The notes under the pieces are model-generated. The model was not told the DNA's origin, ran no database searches, and saw only the letters and a list, made by a program, of their open reading frames with translations. A stretch of 64,000 bases of DNA from an uncultured Aquimarina sp. (GTDB taxonomy: Bacteria > Bacteroidota > Bacteroidia > Flavobacteriales > Flavobacteriaceae). The stretch is from the NCBI GenBank assembly GCA_947498765.1, contig CANMLG010000016.1, forward strand, positions 124,001 to 188,000. The letters are read 5' to 3'. Within the stretch, counting starts at the first letter, position 1. Each line of letters starts with the position of its first letter. The translations under genes were made by a program, and so were the position numbers. Positions 1 through 9,378 of this stretch are shown here, in pieces.

Positions 1-1094
1 AACTTCACACGAAGAATATTAGCTACCAAAAAATCTAATTGAGCCTCAGTAACTTTTTTTTCTTGTAATAATTCTTTTAGGTGATGCTCATAGGATTTAC
101 TAGTCATTTCCATATCAAGTCCAGCATTAAAAGAAAGTTCAGCAGTATGTTTTTCGTTTTTAGCATAACCATGATCAATCATTCCTGTAGTTGAGTTCCA
201 ATCACTAACTACAAAGCCTTCAAATCCAAGTTTTTCTCTTAAAATATCATTTAACAACCATTTGTTTCCCGAAGCAGGAACTCCATTTACTTCATTAAAA
301 GAGGTCATTACTGTAGGTGCACCAGCAGCTAATGCAGCTTCAAAAGGTTTTAAATAGGTGTTATGTAATAAAGGTTTGTGTATAATAGCTGTATTATAAT
401 CCCTTCCTCCAACAGCGGCACCATAACCAATAAAATGTTTGGCGCAAGCAGCTAAACTTGTGGGGTCACTCAAATCATTATTTTGAAAACCTTCAACATA
501 AGCTTTGGCTAATATGGAAGCTAAATAAGGGTCTTCTCCTGGGGATTCTGCAATTCTACCCCAACGACTATCCTGAGCAATATCTAACATAGGAGCAAAT
601 GTCCAACGAATACCAAATGATGAAGCTTCAATAGCAGAAACTCTTGCTGCGGATTTAGCAGTTTCTGAATCCCATGATGCGGCTAAACCAAGGGGGATTG
701 GAAAAATAGTTTTGAATCCATGAATTACATCACGAGCAAAAATTAAAGGAATTCCTTGAGGGCTTTCTTCAATGGCAATACGTTGTAATTCATCTACGTA
801 GGATTTGTTCATTACATTTAAAAAAGCGCCAATTTTACCATTTTTAACATCTTGTTTTAGTTTTTCAGGTAAATTTTTAGACCTACTCGAAGTGCCCCGG
901 AGTGCCAATTGACCTATTTTTTGATCTAAAGTCATTTTTGAAATAATATTGGCGATTTTTTTCTCAACAGCATCAGACTGTTGAGAAAAAATGGGAGACA
1001 TTCCAAGAATAAAAAGGATGAAGCTGATTCCTAAAGTAGCATTATTTAAAAAAATAAGGGAACGTGTTTTTTTTCTTATGCTTTTTGTTTTCAT
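1..1094 (-). CDS. Glycoside hydrolase family 3 beta-glucosidase, N-terminal part (runs off window start)
   Basis: About 364 codons read on the minus strand from ATG at 1094; the C-terminal part lies outside the window. Residues about 12-40 are hydrophobic and end before SQQSD, so a signal peptide or anchor is likely. The rest is a GH3 (beta/alpha)8 barrel: KMTLDQKIGQL, FARDVIHGF, GEDPYL, CAKHFIGYG, and the nucleophile motif VSDW with Asp at about residue 298. GH3 enzymes release terminal beta-glucose or related sugars and usually act in the periplasm. The gene lies next to a secreted beta-helix protein on the same strand. Exact substrate cannot be read from the sequence. Confidence 0.88.
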   Translation of the reverse strand, partial: MKTKSIRKKTRSLIFLNNATLGISFILFILGMSPIFSQQSDAVEKKIANIISKMTLDQKIGQLALRGTSSRSKNLPEKLKQDVKNGKIGAFLNVMNKSYVDELQRIAIEESPQGIPLIFARDVIHGFKTIFPIPLGLAASWDSETAKSAARVSAIEASSFGIRWTFAPMLDIAQDSRWGRIAESPGEDPYLASILAKAYVEGFQNNDLSDPTSLAACAKHFIGYGAAVGGRDYNTAIIHKPLLHNTYLKPFEAALAAGAPTVMTSFNEVNGVPASGNKWLLNDILREKLGFEGFVVSDWNSTTGMIDHGYAKNEKHTAELSFNAGLDMEMTSKSYEHHLKELLQEKKVTEAQLDFLVANILRVK

Positions 1095-1492
1095 AAACAA
1101 TAATGAGTTATATAAATTTAGGTGTTGATTTGTTTTTAACTTTATTAATAAAAAGGTGATTAAGAGTAATACTGTTTTTGAGGAAGTGGCCTTATTGGAG
1201 TGTTCCGTTAATCTTTATTACTTAGCAACAATTAACTTGAATAGTCAATTTAAATTTGCTTTATACGCCTTTATTTATAAGTGATTTTGGGGAAGAAACC
1301 ACCTTAAGATTAAACCAGTGAGGTATAAATTTCGAAATGAAAATACTATAAAAAAATGAGATTAATAAAAAAATAGTTAATTTTTTATTGTATTTAATAT
1401 ACGTGGGAATTTAAAACCAAAAAGTAGGCGAACATTTTTGTTAACCTACTTTTTATTCTGTTTAGTATAAATATATTGTATATAAGGATGAT
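1095..1492. other. Intergenic region between the beta-helix gene and the GH3 gene
   Basis: This 398-bp gap holds the terminator of the beta-helix gene near 1419-1454. The rest should contain the promoter of the GH3 gene. I see no further gene and no clear operator in it. Confidence 0.5.
1419..1454 (-). terminator. Hairpin terminator of the beta-helix gene
   Basis: AAAAAGTAGG at 1419-1428 pairs with CCTACTTTTT at 1445-1454, with an inner AACA/TGTT pairing. Read on the minus strand the stem ends in a T run, about 40 bp after the stop codon of the beta-helix gene. Confidence 0.6.
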
Positions 1493-3622
1493 TTAAAGTT
1501 TTATAATGCGTTTAGAACTATTTTGTTGATTGTTAATATCAGTAAATAGAAGTATGTGCATACCAGGAGCTAATTGATCTGTGTTTATAGTTGTGATTCC
1601 TGCTGGTATTGTATGAGAACTAATTAATATTCCAGATAGGTCAATTATTTCTAATTCATATGCGGTTGATGTTTCAACAGTAAAAAAAGAAGTAACAAGT
1701 CTAGGTGTAATAATGACAGACGTTTCGGCAAGTATAGTAATATCTGAACAAATACCTATTAATTCCCATGCATCACTATTATCAGGTGTTTCGCCAATTA
1801 CATACCACTTGTTTTTGTAAATACGATGATCAAATGTAATTTGTGTGTTTGGAGTTGAATAGATTATGTTGGCTGACCAATCATTAATATTTGAGCAATC
1901 CATAGTTTCTCCATTACAAATACTAACTAGCCTCCATGGGCCTCCATTTGAAGGTATATCTCCTTTAGTGTACCATTTGTTTTTATAAGCCTTTCCCATA
2001 TAGGTTACGGCTGTACCTGTATTTGTATAAGTTGTAGTTGTGCTATATTCTGGAGCACTACATAACAGATCACATGAATCTTCGGTATTGCCACAACCAC
2101 AGGCACCTGGATTTGTTTTATTTGAATCACTAGGGCATAAATCTCCTTTAAGTGAGACATAACCAATCGGTTGATCGCAAGCGCTTAGGGTTTCATTTTT
2201 ATCACCTAACCCATCGTTATCATTGTCTGCATACCATAGTGTAGGGTAACAAGGTAAAATTTGATAAGCACCTATATCGTATGGGGCTTCTTCTGGCCTG
2301 GGAGTACCAAAAAAATCTGTAGTTACCTCATCAAGGTTTAATCCGACATTTTTGACACTACTTTCAAAATTAGTGACAAAAGGAGTGGTGCTATCTATAT
2401 CGGTAGTTACAAATTCTGGAAGTATAGTTTCAATACAATTTGAACAGTCCTTTAATGTACTTAAAATACCAGGGCCATAATGTAAATTATGTGTGTAGTC
2501 TATGTTAACATTTCCTCCAACATTATGTACACGATTTTGTCCAATGATAATATTATTCTTTACTTCAAAATCATCACAAGCACCTATACGTAAATCTCCA
2601 TTTCCATTTTTACCTTCATTTTGACTAGCATTATTTACAATTGTATTGTTGTAAATATAGCAATTAGAACTTAGGAAAAAGTGAAGTCCACTACCGCCAT
2701 TTTCTACTGAAATATTATTATTAATTAATGTTTTAGCACTATAGGCATTGTATGTAATGGATTTATCTAAATAATTTTTAGTCTGAGTATGTTTAAAGTC
2801 ATCAATGATAAAAGCATTTCCATCAAAAAAAGCACAAAAAGGAACTTGCGGAACTCTCATTTCGTTTCCATACATTAAATTATTACTAATATTATTGTGA
2901 AATCCAGTGGTGTTATCAGTATTAATAAATTGATATAAATTGATTCCACTGGTACCATACAATGAATACCAGCAGTTGTTATATACTTTATTGTTTTTTA
3001 TGGTAATATAATCGGCTTGTTGAAAGGCCATTCCAGAGCTAGTGCAGTCAAAAATTTCGCAATTTTCTATAATAATATGATGCGGAATTTCATTACCACG
3101 TGTAGCAGGATTACTCCATGTTAAATTAGGTCCTACGGCTAAAATTCCTGTTCCATTATAAAAACCATTGGCAGCACCAATAAAATCGTTAGCACAACTA
3201 GCGGGTTGATTAAGTGCATCATTTAAATCGATTCTACTTCTTGCTCCTTTAATTTTTAAGCCCTTTATTTTTAGGTATGAAGCTCCATTTATTATATCAA
3301 TACCGGTCCAGCTATCAAATTCTAACACTACTTCATCATCATTATAGTTTTGAAAAGTAATGTATTCATTTTCAGTTCCTGATTCAGTAATTGTTAATAA
3401 TGTTGAATTTGGTTTAGTATACCTTCCTTCCATAAAAAAAACATTGTCACCAGGTTTAAGGTATAAGGCATCAATTTTATAAAGTGACTTAAAAGCATTT
3501 GTAGTAGTTAGGCCATTATTTTGATCGTTTCCATTTTTTGCATCAATGTAATAATCTGTGGCATACACATTTTTAATAATTCCAAATAAAAGGAGTAATA
3601 AGAGTAGTTTTTTTGTAGTCAT
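1493..3622 (-). CDS. Secreted right-handed beta-helix protein with CBM-like modules and T9SS tail
   Basis: 709 aa. A signal peptide covers residues 1-21. Residues about 22-455 are a parallel beta-helix: the start YYIDAKNGNDQNNG is typical of pectate-lyase-like proteins, followed by many N-rich turns such as NNISVENGG. Residues about 465-515 carry a Cys/Asp-rich segment (DNDNDGLGD) like calcium-binding thrombospondin type-3 repeats. Two repeats containing YKNKWY, near residues 545 and 600, resemble the chitin-binding CBM5/12 fold. The last ~70 residues resemble a type IX secretion sorting domain. Probably an extracellular polysaccharide lyase or binding protein; the substrate is not evident. 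The GH3 gene follows on the same strand. Confidence 0.75.
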   Translation of the reverse strand: MTTKKLLLLLLLFGIIKNVYATDYYIDAKNGNDQNNGLTTTNAFKSLYKIDALYLKPGDNVFFMEGRYTKPNSTLLTITESGTENEYITFQNYNDDEVVLEFDSWTGIDIINGASYLKIKGLKIKGARSRIDLNDALNQPASCANDFIGAANGFYNGTGILAVGPNLTWSNPATRGNEIPHHIIIENCEIFDCTSSGMAFQQADYITIKNNKVYNNCWYSLYGTSGINLYQFINTDNTTGFHNNISNNLMYGNEMRVPQVPFCAFFDGNAFIIDDFKHTQTKNYLDKSITYNAYSAKTLINNNISVENGGSGLHFFLSSNCYIYNNTIVNNASQNEGKNGNGDLRIGACDDFEVKNNIIIGQNRVHNVGGNVNIDYTHNLHYGPGILSTLKDCSNCIETILPEFVTTDIDSTTPFVTNFESSVKNVGLNLDEVTTDFFGTPRPEEAPYDIGAYQILPCYPTLWYADNDNDGLGDKNETLSACDQPIGYVSLKGDLCPSDSNKTNPGACGCGNTEDSCDLLCSAPEYSTTTTYTNTGTAVTYMGKAYKNKWYTKGDIPSNGGPWRLVSICNGETMDCSNINDWSANIIYSTPNTQITFDHRIYKNKWYVIGETPDNSDAWELIGICSDITILAETSVIITPRLVTSFFTVETSTAYELEIIDLSGILISSHTIPAGITTINTDQLAPGMHILLFTDINNQQNSSKRIIKL

Positions 3623-3960
3623 GAGTGCTGTGTTTAAAGTTTATAAGAATAGCTTGGTTCGTATATATTTGATTATTAGGTTGTTGATTAAATTTAAGGA
3701 TAGATTTTTAATAATCAAGTATTTGAATATGAAAGAAAAGCTTATAGTCAGGTTAATCTTACTCAAAAAAGTAAAGGATATACGAAAGTAGCTATGTAAA
3801 GCATTTTTTGTAGTTAATTAATTACCTGTATTTCAGATTTTTGTATCTTTTTTAAGTGAATTTTTAGGTTTTAAATATGTATCGATAATATTTAATAGAG
3901 TAGAAATTAGATATGCATACAATCTAGTAGTATTGTGTGAATACGATCTTTTTTGTTTTT
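3623..3960. other. AT-rich intergenic stretch with no recognised gene
   Basis: It lies between the start of the minus-strand beta-helix gene and a dispersed repeat at 3961. It should contain the beta-helix promoter. A short reading frame here overlaps the beta-helix gene and is low complexity, so I do not call it. Confidence 0.4.
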
Positions 3961-4132
3961 AACCCAGATTATGTAATAGAACTTTGTAATGAGACATGCA
4001 ACCACAATAAAAACAAGTGCTTTCTCAATTTCAGCATAGCACCGCTATGGTTAAATTGAAAAGTGCAACGAAGTGTTTGTTTTTGAAGTGGTTTCATGGT
4101 ATAATAAATTTTCAATTGCATAATTTGGGTTT
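3961..4132 (+). repeat. 172-bp dispersed palindromic element, copy 1
   Basis: The ends form imperfect terminal inverted repeats (AACCCAGATTATG and CATAATTTGGGTT). The centre is a hairpin, CATAGC-acc-GCTATG at 4035-4049, nested in CAATTT/AAATTG. A second copy lies inverted at 54027-54198; I count about 22 mismatches and no gaps. One central change in copy 2 turns a C-G pair into a T-G wobble, so the hairpin is kept. It resembles a MITE- or REP-type element. No target duplication is obvious. Confidence 0.75.
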
Positions 4133-4284
4133 AAGTAAAGGGATTTTTATTTTTTTGAGTTAGGACTAACAAATTTTATTAATTTACAATCGAAATTTAG
4201 TAACTAAAAAGAGTAGCGTTTGATATTTATATTAAAAGAGATAAACTATCAATAAATAGGTGTTACTTATAAGAAGAAAATAAA

Positions 4285-4830
4285 TTGAATACTATTCTTA
4301 AGTACAGGGAAAGCTTAAATTTAACACAGAAACAATTATCTGAAAAAGCTAATATATCAGTTAGAACTATTCAAAGAGTTGAAGCAGGGCAACAATTAAA
4401 AGGGCATACATTAGATGCTTTATCAAAAGCATTGAATGTAGATAAAGAACAACTTCTCAATACAAAAAATGAAACAATATCAAAAGAGATCAATTTAGTT
4501 TTAATAAAATTAATTAACCTTTCATCATTATTACTGTTGGTGGTTCCTTTAGGTACTATTCTGTTACCCCTCATTATTATGTATTGGAAAAAAGAAGTGA
4601 ACCAAATGACAAAGCAGATTGTTTCAATACAAGTTATGTGGACTTTAGCTTTTCCTATAATTGTATTGCTTGTTGCTGTTTTAAAAAACACCTTTAAGCT
4701 AAACAATCAAATAGTTCCGTTAAGTATGTTATTACTTATACTAGTAAATGTGTATATAATTCTTAAAAATACAGCTTCATTAGATAAAAAAAGAGAGCTG
4801 TCTATATTTTTTAAATTCAGTGTTTTATAA
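4285..4830 (+). CDS. XRE-family HTH protein with C-terminal membrane domain
   Basis: 181 aa. Residues 1-60 are a Cro/C1-type helix-turn-helix (LTQKQLSEKANISVRTIQRVE). The remainder holds three or four hydrophobic segments (about residues 74-95, 108-132, 140-160), so the protein is probably membrane-anchored. The start is TTG at 4285, preceded by AAGAAGAAAA; no ATG lies nearby. This HTH-plus-membrane arrangement is common in Flavobacteriaceae, where its targets are unknown. It is monocistronic, downstream of the dispersed repeat. Confidence 0.75.
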   Translation: MNTILKYRESLNLTQKQLSEKANISVRTIQRVEAGQQLKGHTLDALSKALNVDKEQLLNTKNETISKEINLVLIKLINLSSLLLLVVPLGTILLPLIIMYWKKEVNQMTKQIVSIQVMWTLAFPIIVLLVAVLKNTFKLNNQIVPLSMLLLILVNVYIILKNTASLDKKRELSIFFKFSVL

Positions 4831-4925
4831 ATGTGTCACGTAATTGTCAGGTTAATGGCGGGTGTTTTTTTAGTCTTTTTTATTGAGTATAAAGTACTAT
4901 TGTATTCAAATAAATCTATTATACA

Positions 4926-6374
4926 ATGAAATTATATGCACTTAAAATTTTCTTAATTTTTAATACTTTAACAATGATGTCTCAAAGTTTAGAACATCAA
5001 GAAATGACAAAATTGTTAAAAGAAAACAATATACCCATATTAGGGCTAGGTGTTATAGAAAAGGCTGCACTTAAAAAAATAGAAGTGTTTGGGGATTTTC
5101 CTGATGGAAAAAAAGCTTCATATAATACAATTTTTAATGTGGCATCAATAACTAAACCAGTCACTGCTATTGTTGCCTTAAAATTAGTAAGTCAAGGTAA
5201 ATGGGACCTAGATGAGTCTTTGTATCATTATTGGATTGATCCAGATATTAAAAATAACCCCAAAGCAAAATTATTGACTACTCGACATGTGTTAAGTCAT
5301 CAAACAGGTTTTCCAAATTGGAGAAATGGTAAATTGAACTTTAAATTTATACCAGGAACTAAATATGGATATTCTGGAGAAGGTTTTGAATATTTGAGAA
5401 AGGCCTTAGAAAGTAAGTTTAAAATGTCACTAAATGATTTGGCTTCGGAACTTATTTTTAATCCTTTACAAATTCTAGATACACAATATGTGTGGAATGA
5501 AAAAATAGATAGTTCAAGAGTTGCTTTAGGATATGATGCTGATGGGAAAACTTATCCAGTATATAAACGAAAAATACCAAACGGAGCAGATGATTTACTG
5601 ACAACGATAAAAGATTATAGCACTTTTTTAATAAGTGTTATGAAAGGAGAGGGCTTGTCAGAAAAAGTAAGGGAAGAGATGCATTCAAATCAAGTAGCTT
5701 CAGTTAATGGAAAATATTTTGGACTTGGTTTTGAAAAATATACCTTTAAAGATGGTAATTATTGTTTAGCTCATGGAGGATCAGATAATGGTGTAAAATC
5801 ACTAACGTTTATATTCCCAAAAACCAAACAGGGATTAGTATTATTTACCAATGCAGATAATGGGTATAAAGTTTATGAAAAAGTATTAACTGAGTATTTG
5901 GGGACTTATGGTGAAGAAATTGTTGCTTTGGAAATGGGAGAAAAGGCTGAAAATAATACAAATCTTTTAAAAGGAGTAGTTAAACAGGATGCCAAAAACA
6001 AAGAATTGTATAATGAAATACTTAAAATGGATACTGTATTTTTTGATGCTTACAATACTTGTGATTTAGAAAAACAAGCAGAAATATATGCTGATGATAT
6101 TGAGTTTTTCCACGATAAGGGTGGTTTTATGAATTCAAAAAAAGAAATTATTGAATCAACTAAAAAGTATATATGTGGAAAAGTAACTAGAACCCTATTG
6201 AAAGAAGGACTTGAGATACATTCCATTAAAGATTATGGCGCTATTCAAATAGGTTATCATAAGTTTTATAATAATCAAGAAGAAAATGAAAAATCAATTC
6301 CTGTAAAATTTATGATGATATGGAAAAATAATAATGGTAAATGGCAGATAAAAAAAGTAGTTAGTTTACATTAA
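4926..6374 (+). CDS. Serine beta-lactamase-like hydrolase with C-terminal NTF2-like domain
   Basis: 482 aa. A signal peptide covers about residues 1-19. Residues about 30-340 match the class C beta-lactamase/esterase fold: the SxxK motif is S74-I-T-K77, a Tyr motif is Y149-S-G, and HGG is in LAHGGSDNG. These residues support an acyl-serine hydrolase (D,D-peptidase or esterase) in the periplasm. Residues about 365-482 (VFFDAYNTCDLEKQAEIYADDIEFFHDKG, given in part: YADDIEFFHD) resemble a SnoaL/DUF4440 NTF2-like domain. The fusion suggests modified ligand handling; the substrate is unknown. Confidence 0.82.
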   Translation: MKLYALKIFLIFNTLTMMSQSLEHQEMTKLLKENNIPILGLGVIEKAALKKIEVFGDFPDGKKASYNTIFNVASITKPVTAIVALKLVSQGKWDLDESLYHYWIDPDIKNNPKAKLLTTRHVLSHQTGFPNWRNGKLNFKFIPGTKYGYSGEGFEYLRKALESKFKMSLNDLASELIFNPLQILDTQYVWNEKIDSSRVALGYDADGKTYPVYKRKIPNGADDLLTTIKDYSTFLISVMKGEGLSEKVREEMHSNQVASVNGKYFGLGFEKYTFKDGNYCLAHGGSDNGVKSLTFIFPKTKQGLVLFTNADNGYKVYEKVLTEYLGTYGEEIVALEMGEKAENNTNLLKGVVKQDAKNKELYNEILKMDTVFFDAYNTCDLEKQAEIYADDIEFFHDKGGFMNSKKEIIESTKKYICGKVTRTLLKEGLEIHSIKDYGAIQIGYHKFYNNQEENEKSIPVKFMMIWKNNNGKWQIKKVVSLH

Positions 6375-6505
6375 TAAAATGGATTAAGAATTTTATATAT
6401 TACTTTAGTATTGATTTCCATATTAAGCACTAATAAATAGTATAAAACGAATTTATTAGGGCTTTTTTAGAATTAATAAGCAGTTAAAAGAAAATTATAC
6501 TGAAA

Positions 6506-7063
6506 TTGGAAAAAGAATACATTTTTACATCTGAAAGGTTAGGTTTCCGTAATTGGAAGAAAAATGACTTGACTGAATTTGCAAAAATGAATGCAGACCT
6601 AAGTGTTATGGAACATTTTCCAAAACCATTAACAAAAAGTGAAACAGCTGAACTTATTGATCGATTAAAAAATCATTATAACAAGAATGCCTATACTTAC
6701 TTTGCAACAGAAATTTTAGAAAGCGGAGAGTTTATTGGATTTATTGGTTTGGCTTTTCAGGAATATAAAACAGACTTTACGCCTGCAGTTGATATTGGTT
6801 GGCGTTTAAAAAAAAGTGCTTGGGGAAAAGGTTTTGCCACAGAAGGAGCTAAAAAATGTATTGAGTTTGCTTTTGATGAATTGAATTTAGATAGGGTAAT
6901 TTCTATTTGTACGAAGCGCAATTTTAAATCAGAAAATGTAATGATTAAGATAGGAATGAAAAAAAGGTTAACATTTGATCATCCTGAACTTGAGGCATAC
7001 CCAGAATATCAAAAGTGTACTTGTTACGAGATGCGTAAAATTGACTGGTGTTCTGGTAAATAA
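6506..7063 (+). CDS. GNAT acetyltransferase, RimJ/RimL type
   Basis: 185 aa. TSERLGFRNWKKNDL at the N-terminus and GWRLKKSAWGKGFATEGAK in the middle (acetyl-CoA loop) are typical of the RimJ/RimL N-acetyltransferase group, as is the NFKSENVMIKIGMKK tail. It transfers an acetyl group from acetyl-CoA to an amine; the acceptor is unknown. The start is TTG at 6506. The gene stands alone, with AT-rich gaps on both sides. Confidence 0.8.
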   Translation: MEKEYIFTSERLGFRNWKKNDLTEFAKMNADLSVMEHFPKPLTKSETAELIDRLKNHYNKNAYTYFATEILESGEFIGFIGLAFQEYKTDFTPAVDIGWRLKKSAWGKGFATEGAKKCIEFAFDELNLDRVISICTKRNFKSENVMIKIGMKKRLTFDHPELEAYPEYQKCTCYEMRKIDWCSGK

Positions 7064-7180
7064 TCGCGATTTGAAAGGTTTTTTTATGCTAATAATAGAA
7101 AGGGTATATAAGAAATGATTTTTAAGAATGGACTGTAAGTTTAAAAAATCAATTAACGCGTTTTTAAGAAAAAATAAACA

Positions 7181-7942
7181 ATGAATATAAATTCAAATAT
7201 TGCAGTTTTAATTGATGGAGATAATATTCCTTCTGCGCATATAAAGGAAATGATGGAAGAGGTGGCTAAATATGGAAATCCTACCATTAAAAGAATTTAC
7301 GGTGATTGGACTCGACCTGGCTTAACAAAATGGAAAAATTTACTATTGGAAAATGCGATTACTCCAATACAACAATACGGTTATACTACTGGTAAAAATG
7401 CAACTGATTCTGCTATGATTATTGACGCTATGGATATTCTTTATAGTGGTAAAGTAGATGGATTTTGTCTGGTTTCAAGCGATAGTGACTTTACACGTTT
7501 GGCAACTAGATTGAGAGAAGCAGGAATGTTGGTTATAGGTATTGGTGAAAAAAAGACTCCAAATCCATTTATAGTCGCTTGCGATAGGTTTATCTATATC
7601 GAAATATTAAAAAAACAGTCAGTTGAAAAGCTAGAAAATAAAGAGCAAAACCAAGAACCAACTGTAGATAAAATAACAAAAAAAGAAATAAATTTAATAG
7701 CAACTACAATTAGAGATTTATCTGATGACGATGGTTGGGCATTTTTGGGCGATGTTGGTAGCTTGTTACAAAAGAAAAGACCAAATTTTGATTCAAGAAA
7801 TTATGGATTCGATAAGCTAACTCCATTAATAAAGTCTATAGATAGATTTGAAATAGATCAAAGAGAAAACCATAAAAGTAAGCATAAATTAATATTCGTA
7901 AAAATTAAGGAAAAGGGAACAATAAAAACAAAAAAGCAGTGA
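7181..7942 (+). CDS. NYN-domain (LabA-like) protein with C-terminal OST-HTH/LOTUS domain
   Basis: 253 aa. Residues 5-145 form a PIN-like NYN domain: acidic residues in IDGDNIPS, SAMIIDAMD and SSDSDFTRL make the metal site expected of an RNase. Residues about 165-245 (LIATTIRDLSDDDGWAFLG, DKLTPLIKSIDRFE) look like the RNA-binding OST-HTH/LOTUS domain. This pair is widespread in bacteria, with an inferred role in RNA turnover. A perfect 16-bp hairpin lies about 95 bp downstream. Confidence 0.82.
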   Translation: MNINSNIAVLIDGDNIPSAHIKEMMEEVAKYGNPTIKRIYGDWTRPGLTKWKNLLLENAITPIQQYGYTTGKNATDSAMIIDAMDILYSGKVDGFCLVSSDSDFTRLATRLREAGMLVIGIGEKKTPNPFIVACDRFIYIEILKKQSVEKLENKEQNQEPTVDKITKKEINLIATTIRDLSDDDGWAFLGDVGSLLQKKRPNFDSRNYGFDKLTPLIKSIDRFEIDQRENHKSKHKLIFVKIKEKGTIKTKKQ

Positions 7943-8037
7943 AGGAATCACATTCTATTTGCTTTTATAAATTTTAAACTATAATAGTATACAGTATAGT
8001 CGATTTACTTTACAATAACAATAATTAGAATAAAAGT

Positions 8038-8077
8038 TTTTCATGAATAAAAAAAACAGTGTTTTTATTCATGAAAA
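8038..8077. terminator. Perfect 16-bp hairpin downstream of the NYN gene
   Basis: TTTTCATGAATAAAAA (8038-8053) pairs fully with TTTTTATTCATGAAAA (8062-8077) around an 8-nt loop. It could end the NYN transcript, though it sits about 95 bp past the stop, or act as a regulatory element for the GH16 gene. The rest of the gap 7943-8255 has only the palindrome at 8203. Confidence 0.5.
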
Positions 8078-8202
8078 CAATCTAATTTTTTGTTAATCAA
8101 TGTAGTTTTTAAAGTTTATTAACGACTAAAGAATAAAGCTACAATTTTTTTTAAAAAAATTAATTGTTTTTTATGAATTGTTTTGTAATAAATAAGTAGT
8201 TT

Positions 8203-8216
8203 CGAAAACGTTTTAG
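8203..8216. promoter_or_regulatory. Putative LacI-type operator upstream of the GH16 gene
   Basis: CGAAAACGTTTTAG is a near-palindrome with a central CG, 40 bp before the GH16 ATG. A related palindrome (CGAAAACATTTTCG) lies upstream of the GH9 gene at 62547. The resemblance to LacI/PurR-family operators is inference. Confidence 0.35.
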
Positions 8217-8255
8217 CCGTAAGTTAGTACAACAACACACTCAAAATTAAACTCT

Positions 8256-9221
8256 ATGAAAAAAATTGCCATTGTATTGATATGTGCAGGAGTATTATCT
8301 TGTTCTAAAGATGAAGATGTTTCAGTTCCGTTGCCTGTAAATAATCAGCCTACTCAAGCTGAGGTTCCAGTTAAAGAAGCTGAGCCAGAGATTATTGATG
8401 TAAATTTTGAAATCCCAGAGGCTCCAGAGGGAATGAAATGGGAAATTGTGCCTAAATTAACAGATGAATTTAATAGTGGGTTTGATACTGATAAATGGTT
8501 TAAACCTTTGTGGAATTATGGAGTACCGGTACAAATGGTGGCTCAAAACTCAGGGGTGTCCGATGGGAATTTGTGGATTAAAGCGACATTAGATAATGCT
8601 AATGCAGAAGGAAGATGGTTTAGAACTTCTAGGGTGCAGTCAAGAACACAAATTAGTTATCCAATGTATACCGAATCAAAAATTAAAACTGCACACATAT
8701 CTGCGTATAATACGTTTTGGTTAAACAATGGAAATAGTGATGATCGAGATGAAATTGATATTATTGAAAATAATTCAAAGCCTTCATGTAATTGTCAGCC
8801 AGATTTTCCTTGGCAAATGAATTCTCAATATTTTCAAGTAAATTCTGCTGCTTCTCCTAAAGTAGTAAGGAATCACGGAAATTTTGATAATAGAAAATTA
8901 TCTGAAGACAATCCACTCAAAGGAGTTCGTTGGAATGAGCAATATCATACATTTGGTGTTTGGTGGAAAGATTCTAGAAATGCACAGTTTTATTTAAATG
9001 GAGAAAAAGCAGGAAGTGTTGTTTTTGGTGAACAACGTTCCGATAATGATCCATTTATAGAGGGTAGAGACTTTACAAGAAATTTAAATATAATTTGGGA
9101 TTTATGGACTTTTGATGCGCCTTGGTTAGGAGGCTTACCTCTAAAAAGTGATCTAGGGAACAATGCTATTAATACCATGAAAGTAGATTGGATACATACC
9201 TATAAATTAATTGAAGAATAA
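8256..9221 (+). CDS. GH16 family glycoside hydrolase, lipoprotein (agarase/porphyranase-like)
   Basis: 321 aa. A lipobox places the lipidated Cys at residue 16 (VLSC), followed by an acidic, Pro-rich linker to about residue 60. The catalytic domain follows, with the GH16 signature E166-I-D-I-I-E171 (nucleophile E166, acid/base E171). WFRTSRVQSRTQISYPMYTE resembles marine beta-agarases and porphyranases, so a red-algal galactan is the best guess; kappa-carrageenan or laminarin cannot be excluded. It is probably outer-membrane bound. A putative operator precedes it and a hairpin terminator follows. Confidence 0.82.
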   Translation: MKKIAIVLICAGVLSCSKDEDVSVPLPVNNQPTQAEVPVKEAEPEIIDVNFEIPEAPEGMKWEIVPKLTDEFNSGFDTDKWFKPLWNYGVPVQMVAQNSGVSDGNLWIKATLDNANAEGRWFRTSRVQSRTQISYPMYTESKIKTAHISAYNTFWLNNGNSDDRDEIDIIENNSKPSCNCQPDFPWQMNSQYFQVNSAASPKVVRNHGNFDNRKLSEDNPLKGVRWNEQYHTFGVWWKDSRNAQFYLNGEKAGSVVFGEQRSDNDPFIEGRDFTRNLNIIWDLWTFDAPWLGGLPLKSDLGNNAINTMKVDWIHTYKLIEE

Positions 9222-9246
9222 GAAAATACAAAATATTAAATATTTG

Positions 9247-9288
9247 AAATGCCTTATGTTTATAACAGATATAAGGCATTTTTGTTTT
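9247..9288 (+). terminator. Rho-independent terminator after the GH16 gene
   Basis: AAATGCCTTAT (9247-9257) pairs with ATAAGGCATTT (9271-9281) and is followed by a T-rich run. Confidence 0.75.
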
Positions 9289-9345
9289 TTATTTAGAGAG
9301 ACTTAAAATATAGATAATACATTCGTCTCTTCAACTTCAAATTCA

Positions 9346-9353
9346 TAAATTTG
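9346..9353 (+). promoter_or_regulatory. Candidate -7 box for ffh
   Basis: TAAATTTG matches the Bacteroidota -7 consensus TAnnTTTG and lies 25 bp before the ffh ATG. No good TTG -33 element is visible at the usual distance. Confidence 0.35.
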
Positions 9354-9378
9354 CTTTTTTAAAATATACCGTAAAAAA

